Positions 1 to 7,196 of a DNA stretch of 64,000 nucleotides are shown one piece after another. The translations under genes were made by a program, and so were the position numbers. A model generated the notes under the pieces. The model was not told where the DNA came from. It searched no databases and worked only from the letters and a program-made list of their open reading frames with translations. How positions within the stretch are numbered: position 1 is the stretch's first letter; each line of letters begins with the position of its first letter. This stretch comes from DATMER01 sp035556715 (GTDB lineage Bacteria; Acidobacteriota; Thermoanaerobaculia; Multivoradales; UBA5704): positions 1-64,000 of the forward strand of contig DATMER010000059.1 of assembly GCA_035556715.1 (NCBI GenBank), in the 5' to 3' direction.

Positions 1-672
1 GCTGTAGCGGATCGGCTCGCCGGCCAGACCGGGGAGCAGCTCATAGTGCACCCGCCGATCGGCTGCGGCATTCACGCTCCTGTGCAGCCGTGTCACGCGA
101 GTCAGATCGCCGGCCAGCCGATCGAGCTTCAGGCTCGGGAACCCTGTCGCGATCGTATCGGCCGTGCGCTGCTGGAGCGACATCCACAGCTCCCGGTTGT
201 CGGCGTTTGCGAAGGGCGTGGTGCTCGGGTCCTGTTCGTCGCGGAGGAGCCAGAAAGCCCACAAGCCCCGGCCGGAGTACTGCAACATCGAGGGCCGCGC
301 CAGCAGGCCGCGCTGCACGAGATCTCGGAGAATCTCCGTAGCCTCCCAGGCCGACCAGTCCGGGCGCCTCCGGCCGCAGTCGATGTCCACAAAGGTCGCG
401 CCCAGACGGACGACGTACTCCTGGGAGCGCTCCCAGCGATAGAAGCGGTTGATGGTCGCGAAGGCGTCCTGGTGAAGGTGCGGCTCATTGTTCCGGAACC
501 ACCAATCGAGCCGCTTCGTGGACGTCGAGCGTTGCCGCCATGGGCGCCAGTTCCCCATTCCGAGCCAGGGTCCCGGCTCGTCCCTCGGCACCTTTACGCT
601 AAAAATCGCCACCGCCCGTGGGTCACCCATCCAGAAGAGCCGATGCGGCCAGAGATCAACCAAGTCGTTCAA
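1..672 (-). CDS. Primase/RepB-like replication protein (3' end outside window)
   Basis: An open frame enters from the left edge and reads leftward from a TTG at 672, which has a TGAGGG ribosome site six bases upstream. An in-frame stop lies just above it at 684-682. The translation has the spaced motifs of an archaeo-eukaryotic primase-like replication protein: an acidic pair in FVDIDCG, the SGRGLWAFWLL strand, and a later DLTRVTRLHRSVN helix-strand. This resembles the D-x-D, S-G-x-G-x-H and R-x-x-G-x-N blocks seen in plasmid and integrative-element primases; the usual His appears replaced by Trp/Phe here. It probably primes replication of the mobile element that also carries the helicase, loader and integrase to the right. 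The C-terminus is outside the window. The alternative start is ATG 630. Confidence 0.7.
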   Translation of the reverse strand, partial: MNDLVDLWPHRLFWMGDPRAVAIFSVKVPRDEPGPWLGMGNWRPWRQRSTSTKRLDWWFRNNEPHLHQDAFATINRFYRWERSQEYVVRLGATFVDIDCGRRRPDWSAWEATEILRDLVQRGLLARPSMLQYSGRGLWAFWLLRDEQDPSTTPFANADNRELWMSLQQRTADTIATGFPSLKLDRLAGDLTRVTRLHRSVNAAADRRVHYELLPGLAGEPIRYS

Positions 673-730
673 GAGCAACCCTCATCAGGCGAGCACTTTG
701 GACCGTTAGCGTAGAGAGGCCGGCGCTCTC

Positions 731-961
731 TTGCAAGCAGCGCGATCCGGCGCAGCGCACGTCCCATCGCCTCTGGTCGAGTTGCTCGCCGAGCGCACCC
801 CGGCGACCGTCAAGCTGCAAGCCGATCCGGCGAAGCCGCCAGCCGAGGTCTCGATCGCCGACCAGATCCTCCAGATCCTCGCCGCCGTGGACGGCCAGGT
901 GGTGACGTTCGAACTTGGCCCTTCGCCAAACGATAGGCCGAACTGCGGGCTGCCGGTTTGA
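731..961 (+). CDS. Small hypothetical ORF between primase and DUF2726 genes
   Basis: This 76-codon frame lies divergent from the primase gene and stops 13 bases before the DUF2726 start. Its middle reads as plausible soluble protein (VELLAERTPATVKL, then EVSIADQILQILAAVDGQVV), suggesting a small acidic helical protein or a remnant. No convincing ribosome site was seen at the first ATG, and I do not recognise a family. It could be a decayed end of a longer gene. Treat it as weakly supported. Confidence 0.3.
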   Translation: MQAARSGAAHVPSPLVELLAERTPATVKLQADPAKPPAEVSIADQILQILAAVDGQVVTFELGPSPNDRPNCGLPV

Positions 962-974
962 GGCGGGTGAAAGG

Positions 975-1382
975 ATGCTAAAGAGACTGCTGAACGCTGC
1001 AGAGACCGCAACCCACGAACGCCTTCGTCAAGCTTGCACCGACTTTGGTGCTGCGGTCCACGTTAAGGTGCGCGTGGCGGACGTGTTACCAATTGAAGGC
1101 TCTGGTCTCTCCAGCAGAGACTTTAACTTTGCTCTGAGATCCCACTTCGACTTTGTAGTAGTGGATGCTGATCAATTTCCTCAGTTTGCAGTTGAGTTCG
1201 ACGGGCTACAGCACGGTAGAGAACCTCAGGCGGGTCGTGACCGACAGAAGAACTCACTCTGCAAGCGTTTCGACTTGCCTTTGCTGCGGATCAATGCTCG
1301 CTATCTGGACAAGGCCTATCGCGGGATAGATCTGCTCACCTGGTTACCAAAATCTGGCTTAGGCGGCCCTTCGCGCCAATAG
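975..1382 (+). CDS. DUF2726 domain protein, restriction-nuclease-like fold
   Basis: The ATG at 975 is chosen because the sequence upstream of it in this frame is not protein-like; it follows a purine-rich GGTGAAAGG. The 135-residue protein carries the DUF2726 pattern: FDFVVVD around residue 60, then AVEFDGLQH around residue 74, then a Lys-rich helix and LPLLRINA near residue 103. DUF2726 proteins share the fold of very-short-patch-repair/type II nuclease-like enzymes. Asp59, Glu74 and Asp76 could form an acidic metal site, though activity is an inference. The 3' end overlaps the 3' end of the convergent small gene at 1476-1336. It probably belongs to the accessory or defence cargo of the mobile element. 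Confidence 0.65.
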   Translation: MLKRLLNAAETATHERLRQACTDFGAAVHVKVRVADVLPIEGSGLSSRDFNFALRSHFDFVVVDADQFPQFAVEFDGLQHGREPQAGRDRQKNSLCKRFDLPLLRINARYLDKAYRGIDLLTWLPKSGLGGPSRQ

Positions 1383-1476
1383 CAACGCAGCCTGCACAGG
1401 TTGCCGTCAGTGCACCTACAGCGAGGAGAATGCCACAGCCAACGCCGATTGCGATCTTCACTGCACTAGTTGCCAT
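1336..1476 (-). CDS. 46-residue hydrophobic small protein with strong ribosome site
   Basis: A 47-codon frame runs from ATG 1476 to TGA 1338-1336. The start is preceded by AAGGAGGG at ideal spacing, the best ribosome site in this part of the window. The product begins MATSAVKIAIGVGCGILL, then a Gly/Ala/Cys-rich hydrophobic stretch long enough for one membrane span, and ends in a short basic tail (GRLSQILVTR). It sits 39 bases downstream of the gene ending at 1516, in the same orientation, so it is probably its last operon partner. It overlaps the end of the convergent DUF2726 gene by 47 bases. Function is unknown; small single-span proteins are often membrane partners or toxic peptides in accessory loci. 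Confidence 0.6.
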   Translation of the reverse strand: MATSAVKIAIGVGCGILLAVGALTATCAGCVAIGAKGRLSQILVTR

Positions 1477-1515
1477 TGCTCCCTCCTTCGTCCCATATGA
1501 TTGATATCGCCCGAG

Positions 1516-2424
1516 CTAGCGCTCTAGATTTGAACTCGAAAAGAAGCCAAATCTCTGCCGGAGTTCATGGGCTGCAGCTTCGTCTTCGGCATTCCACTCT
1601 TCCTGGCGTATCACGCACGACTCCGGGGGGATCTCGGTGGGTGGTCGCCCACCGATGAACCGGATGCCCACGACGGTGCGATTCTCGCGCACCTGCCCTC
1701 TTACCAAGTAGCATCTCAAGGACAACTCGCTCATGACATTTTCCGGGTTCTCGTCCGCTCGTGCATTGAGGTAGACATAGGTGCGCCCGCTGCCGACTGA
1801 TATCATCCTTGCCCGCTTTTCCTCATGCGCCACAAGGAATTCCTCAAGGGCTTGTCCGAGCATACGTCGATGAAATCGATTCTCGGAGGCAATTGCTTCA
1901 AGAGTTATCTTTCGAGGATCCTCCAAGCAAGGTCCATACACGGTCCAGTCCGATTTGGTTGCAGCTAGAACTTCGACAAGTGCATCCCAAACGTAGCTAA
2001 CGCGGTTCTCCTCGCCGCGTCGCTTGTAGCCCTCGCTGGATCTGAACCCCTCCCAGAAGTCGTCTTCGATCATTAAGACATCCGCGCCATCCGGAAACTT
2101 GCGCCCGTTGCACAGATAGCAGGCGAGCATGTTGTGTTCACCGCCACCTATAACTGTTCGAACGTCACGATGAAACAGATCGGCGCAGCATCGAAGGTAG
2201 TCGATGAAATCCGTCACCGTGTCGAGTTCAGAGAAAACGATTGGCAGCGATACTTCATCAAGAATATGAGTCGGCCCCGACGTGTCAGGTACAGCCAGGA
2301 ACGGAGCTTGACCCTCAAATCCAAGGGCAACTGCGATCCTGAAATCTCGATATGCGCCGCACCTGGAACGATGACAGGAGTGCAGCCATCGCTTTCCACA
2401 ACGGCCCCACCCTTCCTGAGCCAC
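1516..2424 (-). CDS. C-terminal part of a frameshifted hypothetical protein
   Basis: This frame encodes the larger, coherent remainder of a protein whose N-terminus lies in a different frame at 2684-2214. Reading becomes protein-like from about 2360 onward (YRDFRIAVALG, then TDFIDYLRCCADLFHRD), while the first 20 or so residues of the listed frame are out-of-frame translation. It is acidic and soluble, with no membrane span and no motif I can name. The tail contains a repeated TYVYLNAR / VGIRFIGG beta pattern. The join with the N-terminal part is best placed near 2345-2365, needing a one-base indel. Whether this is a true mutation or a sequencing error cannot be told from the sequence. Confidence 0.6.
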   Translation of the reverse strand: MAQEGWGRCGKRWLHSCHRSRCGAYRDFRIAVALGFEGQAPFLAVPDTSGPTHILDEVSLPIVFSELDTVTDFIDYLRCCADLFHRDVRTVIGGGEHNMLACYLCNGRKFPDGADVLMIEDDFWEGFRSSEGYKRRGEENRVSYVWDALVEVLAATKSDWTVYGPCLEDPRKITLEAIASENRFHRRMLGQALEEFLVAHEEKRARMISVGSGRTYVYLNARADENPENVMSELSLRCYLVRGQVRENRTVVGIRFIGGRPPTEIPPESCVIRQEEWNAEDEAAAHELRQRFGFFSSSNLER

Positions 2425-2684
2425 CGCTCGGCACCCTGCAACTGTTTCGCCGAGTTTTTTACGGCTTCACGGTCCCACCTGCTCCAAGCGGTCTTCGGGT
2501 CCTGCCCACGCTTGGAGGACGACTCCTTTACGGAGAACAGAATGACGGATGACTCAAACGCAACGAGAACATCACACAGCTCAGGCCTCGTTTTCACGGG
2601 ACGGCGTTCTGGATTCGCGTGAGTCCACGGCGATAAGAAGGACTGTCGGCACAGTTTTGTGACAAAACGCTCAGAAGTAGTCAT
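2214..2684 (-). pseudogene. N-terminal part of the same frameshifted hypothetical protein
   Basis: ATG 2684 opens a frame reading MTTSERFVTKLCRQSFLS, then a conserved-looking CDVLVAFESSVILFSVKE strand and the acidic/Trp segment KTAWSRWDREAVKNSAKQL. The strand plus following Lys/Glu (FSVKE) has the look of a nuclease-fold beta strand, but that is only an impression. Coherent coding stops near 2350, where the continuation moves to the frame of the 1516-2424 ORF. The residues after that point in this frame (to 2214) are not protein-like. The full-length protein would be about 388 residues. Confidence 0.55.
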
Positions 2685-2841
2685 GGCCGTCCTTCGGCAG
2701 ATCGCAGAGCCTAGCACACTGTGGTAAAAGCCGGCGGCCACCGCCCGAAAGAGCAAGTACTGCTTTGTCGTAGTCCTCCTGCGCCTTCTGCTCGGCAAGA
2801 ACGAAATGTTGCCGATAGTCGCGGATCTCTTGGTCGCTCAC
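2671..2841 (-). CDS. Short hypothetical protein, N-terminal helix only
   Basis: A GTG at 2841 starts a 56-residue product beginning VSDQEIRDYRQHFVLAEQKA and continuing DYDKAVLALSGG. This is an amphipathic helix entering what, in longer homologues I recall, becomes a hydrophobic segment after the SGG motif. Here the frame instead runs into Arg/Cys-rich residues and stops inside the following gene, overlapping its start at 2684 by 14 bases. It is therefore either a truncated gene or a coupled leader. An AGGG motif lies eight bases before the GTG. An earlier in-frame ATG at 2886 is possible but would fall inside the palindrome at 2866-2930. Confidence 0.45.
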   Translation of the reverse strand: MSDQEIRDYRQHFVLAEQKAQEDYDKAVLALSGGGRRLLPQCARLCDLPKDGHDYF

Positions 2842-2865
2842 TTGATCCACCCTACAACTCCTGGC

Positions 2866-2930
2866 AGCTAACGCCTTACACGTCACCGCGCGGCTGGCGA
2901 AGCCAGCCGCGGTGCAAGTGGGGGATAGCT
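2866..2930 (-). repeat. Integron attC-like imperfect palindrome
   Basis: A 65-bp imperfect palindrome starts ten bases after the stop of the REase-like gene. Reading on the minus strand, it begins with an AGCTATC box and ends with GTTAGCT, matching the GTTRRRY core of attC sites. Between them lies a perfect 10-bp stem (2889-2898 with 2902-2911, loop GAA) and an unpaired CG bulge. The position after a gene and the next gene start about 25 bases beyond the GTTAGCT core both match cassette geometry. A second GTTAGCT lies at 4370-4364 just before the TIR gene. No integron integrase is visible, so the identification is tentative. Confidence 0.4.
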
Positions 2931-2939
2931 CGCACGTTT

Positions 2940-3488
2940 CTATTCATGTTGGAGATAGAACCTCTCGACGAGATCCATGATCAAGTCCGACGGGTCTTCG
3001 CCGCGCTCTTTGATAAAGAGCATCTCGACTAGTTGTTCCCTCGTTATAAACAGGATAACCTTGCCGTCCTCGCTAAAGATCGTATTGCGCTTCAGGTGTG
3101 CCGCATGATTTGGCTCTCGGTTGCAGCACAAGATCGCGAGCTTGCCCATTGGCGGCGTCAAATAATTGCGCGTCTGATTCGTCTCTTCCTTACCGATCTC
3201 TTCGGAATCATAATTCTTGAATTCGAACAGAATCATCCTGGCGGCCAATTCCTTGAGGAGATGGCCCCAGTTGTTAGGCGCTTCTATATTGCGATTGGGA
3301 AACACTGCGTCCCGCCGGTCGATACCAGAGTATGTCCGTGGCTGGACTATTGGCTCCGTCAGCGGGGGAACAAACAAGAACCTAAGAGCCTCTATGCAGG
3401 CGTCTTCGAATTCTTTCCATCCCGGGAGACCTGCGGGGCACGCCTGCAGGCGTTGCCGGATCGCATGCGCCTCATTCATGACTGCCAC
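2940..3488 (-). CDS. REase-like protein paired with TIR-Mrr gene
   Basis: This 182-residue protein contains an acidic residue in GIDRRDAVF (Asp57/Asp60) followed by ILFEFKNY with Glu89-x-Lys91. That spacing is typical of PD-(D/E)xK nuclease folds. A second beta-rich half (KLAILCCNREPN, then KVILFITREQLVEML) resembles DNA-end or substrate-sensing domains. The start ATG 3488 overlaps the last 17 bases of the upstream TIR-Mrr gene, so the two are almost certainly co-translated. The C-terminus ends just before the attC-like palindrome. I infer an anti-phage or anti-plasmid effector or accessory nuclease; I do not know a named system with exactly this pair. Confidence 0.6.
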   Translation of the reverse strand: MAVMNEAHAIRQRLQACPAGLPGWKEFEDACIEALRFLFVPPLTEPIVQPRTYSGIDRRDAVFPNRNIEAPNNWGHLLKELAARMILFEFKNYDSEEIGKEETNQTRNYLTPPMGKLAILCCNREPNHAAHLKRNTIFSEDGKVILFITREQLVEMLFIKERGEDPSDLIMDLVERFYLQHE

Positions 3489-4347
3489 GCGGAGGGAAAT
3501 AGGTCCGAATGAGGTCTGGGTGCTGGATCAGCAGATTGGTTAGCTCGGCTCCGTCAATCACGCGAAGCTCATGGCCTGACCTCTCAGTGCTTTCTGCCAG
3601 AAAGCTCCGCGCGACGGACGTGAGCCGGCTGTTCGTGATGATCAGGCCCTTCTTGCCGCCGCCTGAGAGCATCAGGAAGCCCATCATCTGCCGAAGAGCA
3701 GATATGCTTACCCGCTGCTCTCTATAGAGTTTTGTTTCGACCAGCCATGTTTCGGTCTGCAGCGCACCAAAAGGGTCTCGGGCTCGATAGGAGGCTACGA
3801 AGTCGAAGCCGCTGTCTCGAGTGACGGGGGTCTGCTGCACGACGAATCCCAGCTTACCCAGAAGGTCGGCAATCATCCGCTCAAATACTTTCCAGTCCAG
3901 CTTCGAGAAATCCAAGTCGGGTACCGAACCAATCTGATCGACGAGATCTTGCACTGCCTCGGACAGATCTCCGCGGAGATCAAGGAAAACCCTGTCGGCC
4001 AGGAGAGGGGGAATTTCGCAGTCTTCGATGAGTGCCGGGATTACCGTGATAGCCCGATCCCGGAGTTCTCTTGACAGGGTCGCACTTATTTCGCTTTGAA
4101 CCCAGTGTGAGTTCACAGAACTTGGCGAGAGAAGTACAAGGAGGACGTCGCTCGAATTGACCGCCTGCTGGATGCGATCCACTATCGAGTCTCCAACCGC
4201 GAGTTCCCAGGAGTCAATCCAGACAGGCAAGCCAGCACTCTGCAGAGCGGCGGCGACTTGGACCGCCACCGCTTTGTCTGCCTGAGCGTAGCTAATGAAA
4301 ACCTGGTGACGCCTTAGATCAGTTGCTAGGCTATCGGGCACAAGCAC
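3472..4347 (-). CDS. TIR domain-Mrr restriction endonuclease fusion
   Basis: The N-terminal 125 residues form a TIR domain: HQVFISYAQADKAVA at 14-28, the WIDSWEL loop near 43, and the putative NAD-hydrolase Glu86 in HWVQSEIS. Residues 150-285 form an Mrr-type PD-(D/E)xK nuclease: VFERMIADLLGKLGF, Asp182 in SGFDFVA, Glu204-x-Lys206 in LVETKLY, and a helix-rich ALRQMMGFL segment. Joining a nucleotide-degrading or signalling TIR to a DNA-cutting domain suggests an abortive defence effector with its own sensor. The listed start is GTG 4347; a second GTG at 4341 has a better-spaced GAGG. It heads a two-gene operon with the REase-like gene. Confidence 0.75.
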   Translation of the reverse strand: MLVPDSLATDLRRHQVFISYAQADKAVAVQVAAALQSAGLPVWIDSWELAVGDSIVDRIQQAVNSSDVLLVLLSPSSVNSHWVQSEISATLSRELRDRAITVIPALIEDCEIPPLLADRVFLDLRGDLSEAVQDLVDQIGSVPDLDFSKLDWKVFERMIADLLGKLGFVVQQTPVTRDSGFDFVASYRARDPFGALQTETWLVETKLYREQRVSISALRQMMGFLMLSGGGKKGLIITNSRLTSVARSFLAESTERSGHELRVIDGAELTNLLIQHPDLIRTYFPPRGSHE

Positions 4348-4936
4348 CTCATGGGCGGCTGCAAGCTAACTTTAGAGTCTACGTTCGCCATCTGCTGGAC
4401 GAGGACACGACTTTCGTGCCATACGCCATCAGTTGTCCTCGGTATACCACAGCCTCAAGTCTCACAGACACATAGACTTAGGAAGGCTACTCCCGCTGCT
4501 GCAAGGTTGTCAATCAGGATGGAGAAGCGCCGGAGGTATCCTCCGGGGGAAGGGTGCCACCCTCTTCCTGCTGCGGTACAGCGATGAGCCCCCGCCCGCC
4601 AAGGGGGCCCGTCGCCCCCTCGGCCACTCCCCCGTTCAGGCGGGCAGTTGCGGCTGTAGAGCTACGCCGGTCGATCTCAGCTTCGCCCGCCGTACCTCCG
4701 TGTCCGTCTCAGCAGTCCAGCTCTGTTCCAAGTGAGAGCTTGGTCGCCGGACCTGCTCGACCTCCTGACCGTTGGCCAAGATCGGATTTGGAAAGATGAA
4801 GTGGTACGATCCTCCCTCAATCCTTTGACCCTATGTCTATTAAATTGAGAGGGTTGCGAGGAATCCAGCAATCGGCTGCGTTTGGAGTCTTGCGTTCCTT
4901 GGTGCATTCTGATCTCAGAAGAACGGAGGGCGCACC
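4348..4936. other. Non-coding gap with one inverted repeat
   Basis: No convincing gene was found in this stretch. It contains an 8-bp perfect inverted repeat (CGAGGACA at 4400-4407 and TGTCCTCG at 4434-4441) that could be an operator or transcript hairpin between the divergent TIR gene and the recombinase-like chain. The frames around 4433-4735 have some protein-like character but no ribosome site and may be decayed recombinase sequence. Confidence 0.4.
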
Positions 4937-4999
4937 ATGCTGAACCGACCGTCCCAGAAGGCACAGATACCGGCACCAGCCGGATTGGAGCCACACTGA
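4937..4999 (+). CDS. 20-residue coupled leader peptide
   Basis: ATG 4937 follows CGGAGGG at ideal spacing and opens a 20-residue frame (MLNRPSQKAQIPAPAGLEPH). Its TGA overlaps the ATG of the next gene as TGATG. The strong start signal upstream of a gene without its own clear ribosome site suggests that translation of this peptide delivers ribosomes to the recombinase-like gene. The peptide is basic and proline-rich and is not similar to anything I can name. Confidence 0.5.
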   Translation: MLNRPSQKAQIPAPAGLEPH

Positions 5000-5442
5000 T
5001 GCGTCTCGATCCCGAAGAGGCACACACCGTCCTGCCCCGCGTCGATCCAGGCCGGGTGCGCTCCGGCAGAGCCGTGGGGCTGCGCGACGGAGCCGTCCTC
5101 GCTCTGGTCGCCGCAGGCCTCACTGCCGTCGAGATCGCCGCCCTCCGGGCCACGGCCATCACAATGGCGAATCGCCAAGCTGTGGTCTCGGTCCACCGCC
5201 ACGGCATCTCCTGGTACATCGGGCTGCCTGACGATCTCGGAGGCCGGCTGCTCGCCTGGCTCGCAGAGGCTCGGATCTGGGGTCTCCCGGAGCCCGTCTT
5301 CGAAGGGTGCCGTGGGCCGCTCACCGCGATGGGCATCTGGAAGATTCTCGACCGGTACCGCAATCCCCAGAGTCGGCGGCGATTCTCCCTCTCCCGGGCT
5401 TCGAAGCAACCGATGAGCCCCGTCCGTAGGAGAGCCGCGTGA
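4999..5442 (+). CDS. Small tyrosine-recombinase-like protein lacking active site
   Basis: This 147-residue protein resembles the catalytic-domain start of phage-type integrases: GLRDGAVLALVAAGLTAVEIAALRA matches the helix pair that normally contains the first catalytic Arg. Here that Arg position appears to be Thr, and no H-x-x-R or Tyr nucleophile motif follows. It may be a non-catalytic DNA-binding relative or a decayed recombinase. The start is shared with the leader stop (TGATG), and its stop overlaps the next start (GTGA). All four genes of this chain are therefore translationally coupled. Confidence 0.5.
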   Translation: MRLDPEEAHTVLPRVDPGRVRSGRAVGLRDGAVLALVAAGLTAVEIAALRATAITMANRQAVVSVHRHGISWYIGLPDDLGGRLLAWLAEARIWGLPEPVFEGCRGPLTAMGIWKILDRYRNPQSRRRFSLSRASKQPMSPVRRRAA

Positions 5443-5558
5443 GAATCGCAGCCTACGCCCGCACCTCGGCCACCGGCTCGAAAAAGTCCGGCTTGCTTGA
5501 CTCGCATCAGAGCGCCAGGCCATCAGCCAAAACGAGCTCATTTAGGAAAAACCGATGA
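5439..5558 (+). CDS. Serine recombinase N-terminal fragment
   Basis: GTG 5439 overlaps the preceding stop and opens 39 codons beginning VRIAAYARTSATG. This matches the first strand and nucleophile loop of serine recombinases, where the family shows YARVST and Ser is the nucleophile. After about 25 residues the sequence loses resemblance and stops at 5558, overlapping the next ATG as ATGA. The rest of the roughly 120-residue catalytic domain and any C-terminal domain are absent. It is either a truncated gene or a minimal relic kept for coupling. Confidence 0.45.
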   Translation: MRIAAYARTSATGSKKSGLLDSHQSARPSAKTSSFRKNR

Positions 5559-5806
5559 GAAACGACAACAGACCGCAGCAGCCATTGCCGAGTCGGCACA
5601 CCGTGTCCACCGTTCGTGAGGTGCTCCCTCGGTTCATGACCTGGCCTGAGGTGATCAGCTGGTCGAGCCTGTCCCGGTCAACGCTGAGACGGGAAATCGC
5701 GGCAGCTCGATTCCCCGCCCCCGAAACTCTCAGCCCTGGGAGGGAAGCCTTTCGCGTCGACAAGCTCCGCGAATGGCAAGAGGGCCGGCGTGAGTGGGCC
5801 GCCTAG
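5555..5806 (+). CDS. AlpA-family helix-turn-helix regulator
   Basis: This 83-residue protein has the layout of AlpA/excisionase winged-helix regulators: TWPEVISWSSLSRSTLRREIAAARFP (helix-turn-helix), then a short wing and a C-terminal VDKLREWQEGRREW helix. Such proteins control integrase expression or act as recombination directionality factors. It sits directly beside the convergent integrase gene, with which it overlaps by four bases at the 3' ends. Its start at 5555 overlaps the upstream stop as ATGA. Confidence 0.7.
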   Translation: MRNDNRPQQPLPSRHTVSTVREVLPRFMTWPEVISWSSLSRSTLRREIAAARFPAPETLSPGREAFRVDKLREWQEGRREWAA

Positions 5807-7083
5807 GCCTGAACTGGCACCGGCCGGGCCGTCTCGCCGAAGAAGATGCTCCGAAGGTGGGTGTCCCAACGCAGCCCGGCCGCCCATTTTTCTTCGTCGT
5901 AGTCATAAAGGTTGTAGTGGACCGTCTCGACGCTCCCATCGCTGTGGTTGACCAGGCGCCTCCTGACCTCCTGCGGGACGCGCAGGCGAGCCAAAGAGGT
6001 CAGGAACGTCGTCCGGAGATTCCGCGCGACGAAGGGGAAACCCACCTCGGCTGCGACTCGTGCGCAGAACTGCCGGATGGATTGCGCACTGAGCGGCAGA
6101 TCCGGCCGGCGATCGCTGGTGAAGACATGCGGCTTCCCGGCGGTCACGCCCTCGACGCGCGGCAGCACGTACTCGCTCCACAGCGGGACCAGCGGCACAC
6201 GGTGGTCCCGTCCGGTCTTCGTATACCGCCGCCGTCCGAGATACCCCGGTAGATTCCACCACTCTGCTTCGAGATCCTGGCGGCGCATGCCCACGGTTTC
6301 GGTCGTTCGCTGACCCAACAAGAGGCGCGAAAGAACCGCCAAGGCCAGGAGATCCGCGGACCCGTCTCGCCCGAGACGCGTCCGAGGCGGCGGGTTGTCG
6401 GCGATTTCCAAGAGCGCGAACCAGAGCGTCCGCATCTGGTCGTCCGTCAGGCTCCTGCGCTTCGGCGGCTCCGCCGGCTTCGGATAAGGGAAGCGGAGGA
6501 CAGGGTTGTACTCGACAATCTCCCGTCCCTCGGCCCAGGTGTAGATCCCCGAGATCATGGTCAGCAGGCCGCGAGCGGCCACGGCATGCCCACCGGTCAC
6601 CAGCCGGTCAATGGCCAGATGGAGATGGCGCTTGCGGACCTCCCGGGCAGGCATATGGCCGATGACCGGAAGCGCGTCCTTGCGGATCTTGCGCTGGATC
6701 TCGGGCCAGGTCAGGAGGTTTTCGCGTGCATGGCGGTCCATGTAGGTCTCGAAGAGCTCCGCGAAGGTCAGGTCCTGTTCCTCGGGTGGGGCAGCCGTCC
6801 GGAGCTTCTTCGGATCCCGCCCCGAGCTGGCGGCGTTGAGGTCCTCCCGAGCCTCCTGTCGGGCCTGAGCGATCGAGACGCGGGGGAAGGGTCCGATCGT
6901 CCGGCGGTCCTGCTTCTCCTGCCCCTTGACCCTGTAGACGACGGAGAAGGCGCCGTGCCCCTTCTCGCTCTTCCGGAAGCGAAGCCCCGGGACCACGGTG
7001 TCACTCCACTCCTGCCTGTCCTTGCCCTCGGGAACGCGGAGTCCGCGCAGGGTTCGATCCTCGAATTTGATGTTGTAGCTCAT
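5803..7083 (-). CDS. Tyrosine recombinase (integrase), P4-type
   Basis: This 426-residue integrase has an N-terminal arm-binding domain (residues 1-100, ending RRTIGPFPRVSIAQARQEA), a SAM-like core-binding domain (about 105-205), and a C-terminal catalytic domain. The catalytic set includes Arg in LLLGQRTTE, Lys in YTKTGRDHRVPL, Arg in ARNLRTTF (where the usual His is Asn), His in LVNHSDG, and Tyr in VHYNLYDY. The order and length match P4-type integrases. A TACAAT -10-like box lies nine bases before the ATG, adjacent to two GGGTCACAC repeats. It probably integrates and excises the element that carries the primase, helicase and cargo. Confidence 0.88.
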   Translation of the reverse strand: MSYNIKFEDRTLRGLRVPEGKDRQEWSDTVVPGLRFRKSEKGHGAFSVVYRVKGQEKQDRRTIGPFPRVSIAQARQEAREDLNAASSGRDPKKLRTAAPPEEQDLTFAELFETYMDRHARENLLTWPEIQRKIRKDALPVIGHMPAREVRKRHLHLAIDRLVTGGHAVAARGLLTMISGIYTWAEGREIVEYNPVLRFPYPKPAEPPKRRSLTDDQMRTLWFALLEIADNPPPRTRLGRDGSADLLALAVLSRLLLGQRTTETVGMRRQDLEAEWWNLPGYLGRRRYTKTGRDHRVPLVPLWSEYVLPRVEGVTAGKPHVFTSDRRPDLPLSAQSIRQFCARVAAEVGFPFVARNLRTTFLTSLARLRVPQEVRRRLVNHSDGSVETVHYNLYDYDEEKWAAGLRWDTHLRSIFFGETARPVPVQA

Positions 7084-7090
7084 GGGCCTG

Positions 7091-7124
7091 ATTGTACCAG
7101 ATCCGGGTCACACCAGGGTCACAC
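7091..7124 (-). promoter_or_regulatory. Integrase promoter with two phased direct repeats
   Basis: On the minus strand, TACAAT at 7096-7091 lies nine bases upstream of the integrase ATG and looks like a -10 box. Directly upstream are two copies of GTGTGACCC (plus-strand GGGTCACAC at 7105-7113 and 7116-7124) with an 11-bp period. They therefore face the same side of the helix. This suggests a dimeric regulator, possibly the AlpA protein or the integrase itself, binding over the promoter. Confidence 0.45.
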
Positions 7125-7196
7125 AGCTTTGCGCTTACTGGCCTAAAGTGGCCATAGCTGACAACTCCTGAAAGCGTTCCCCCTCTTGAGCGGCAC

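Noticed and set aside
46..714. A 222-codon plus-strand open frame at the left edge
   Set aside because: It is the antisense shadow of the primase-like gene, whose minus-strand translation has recognisable primase motifs; the plus frame reads as Pro/Arg-rich nonsense.
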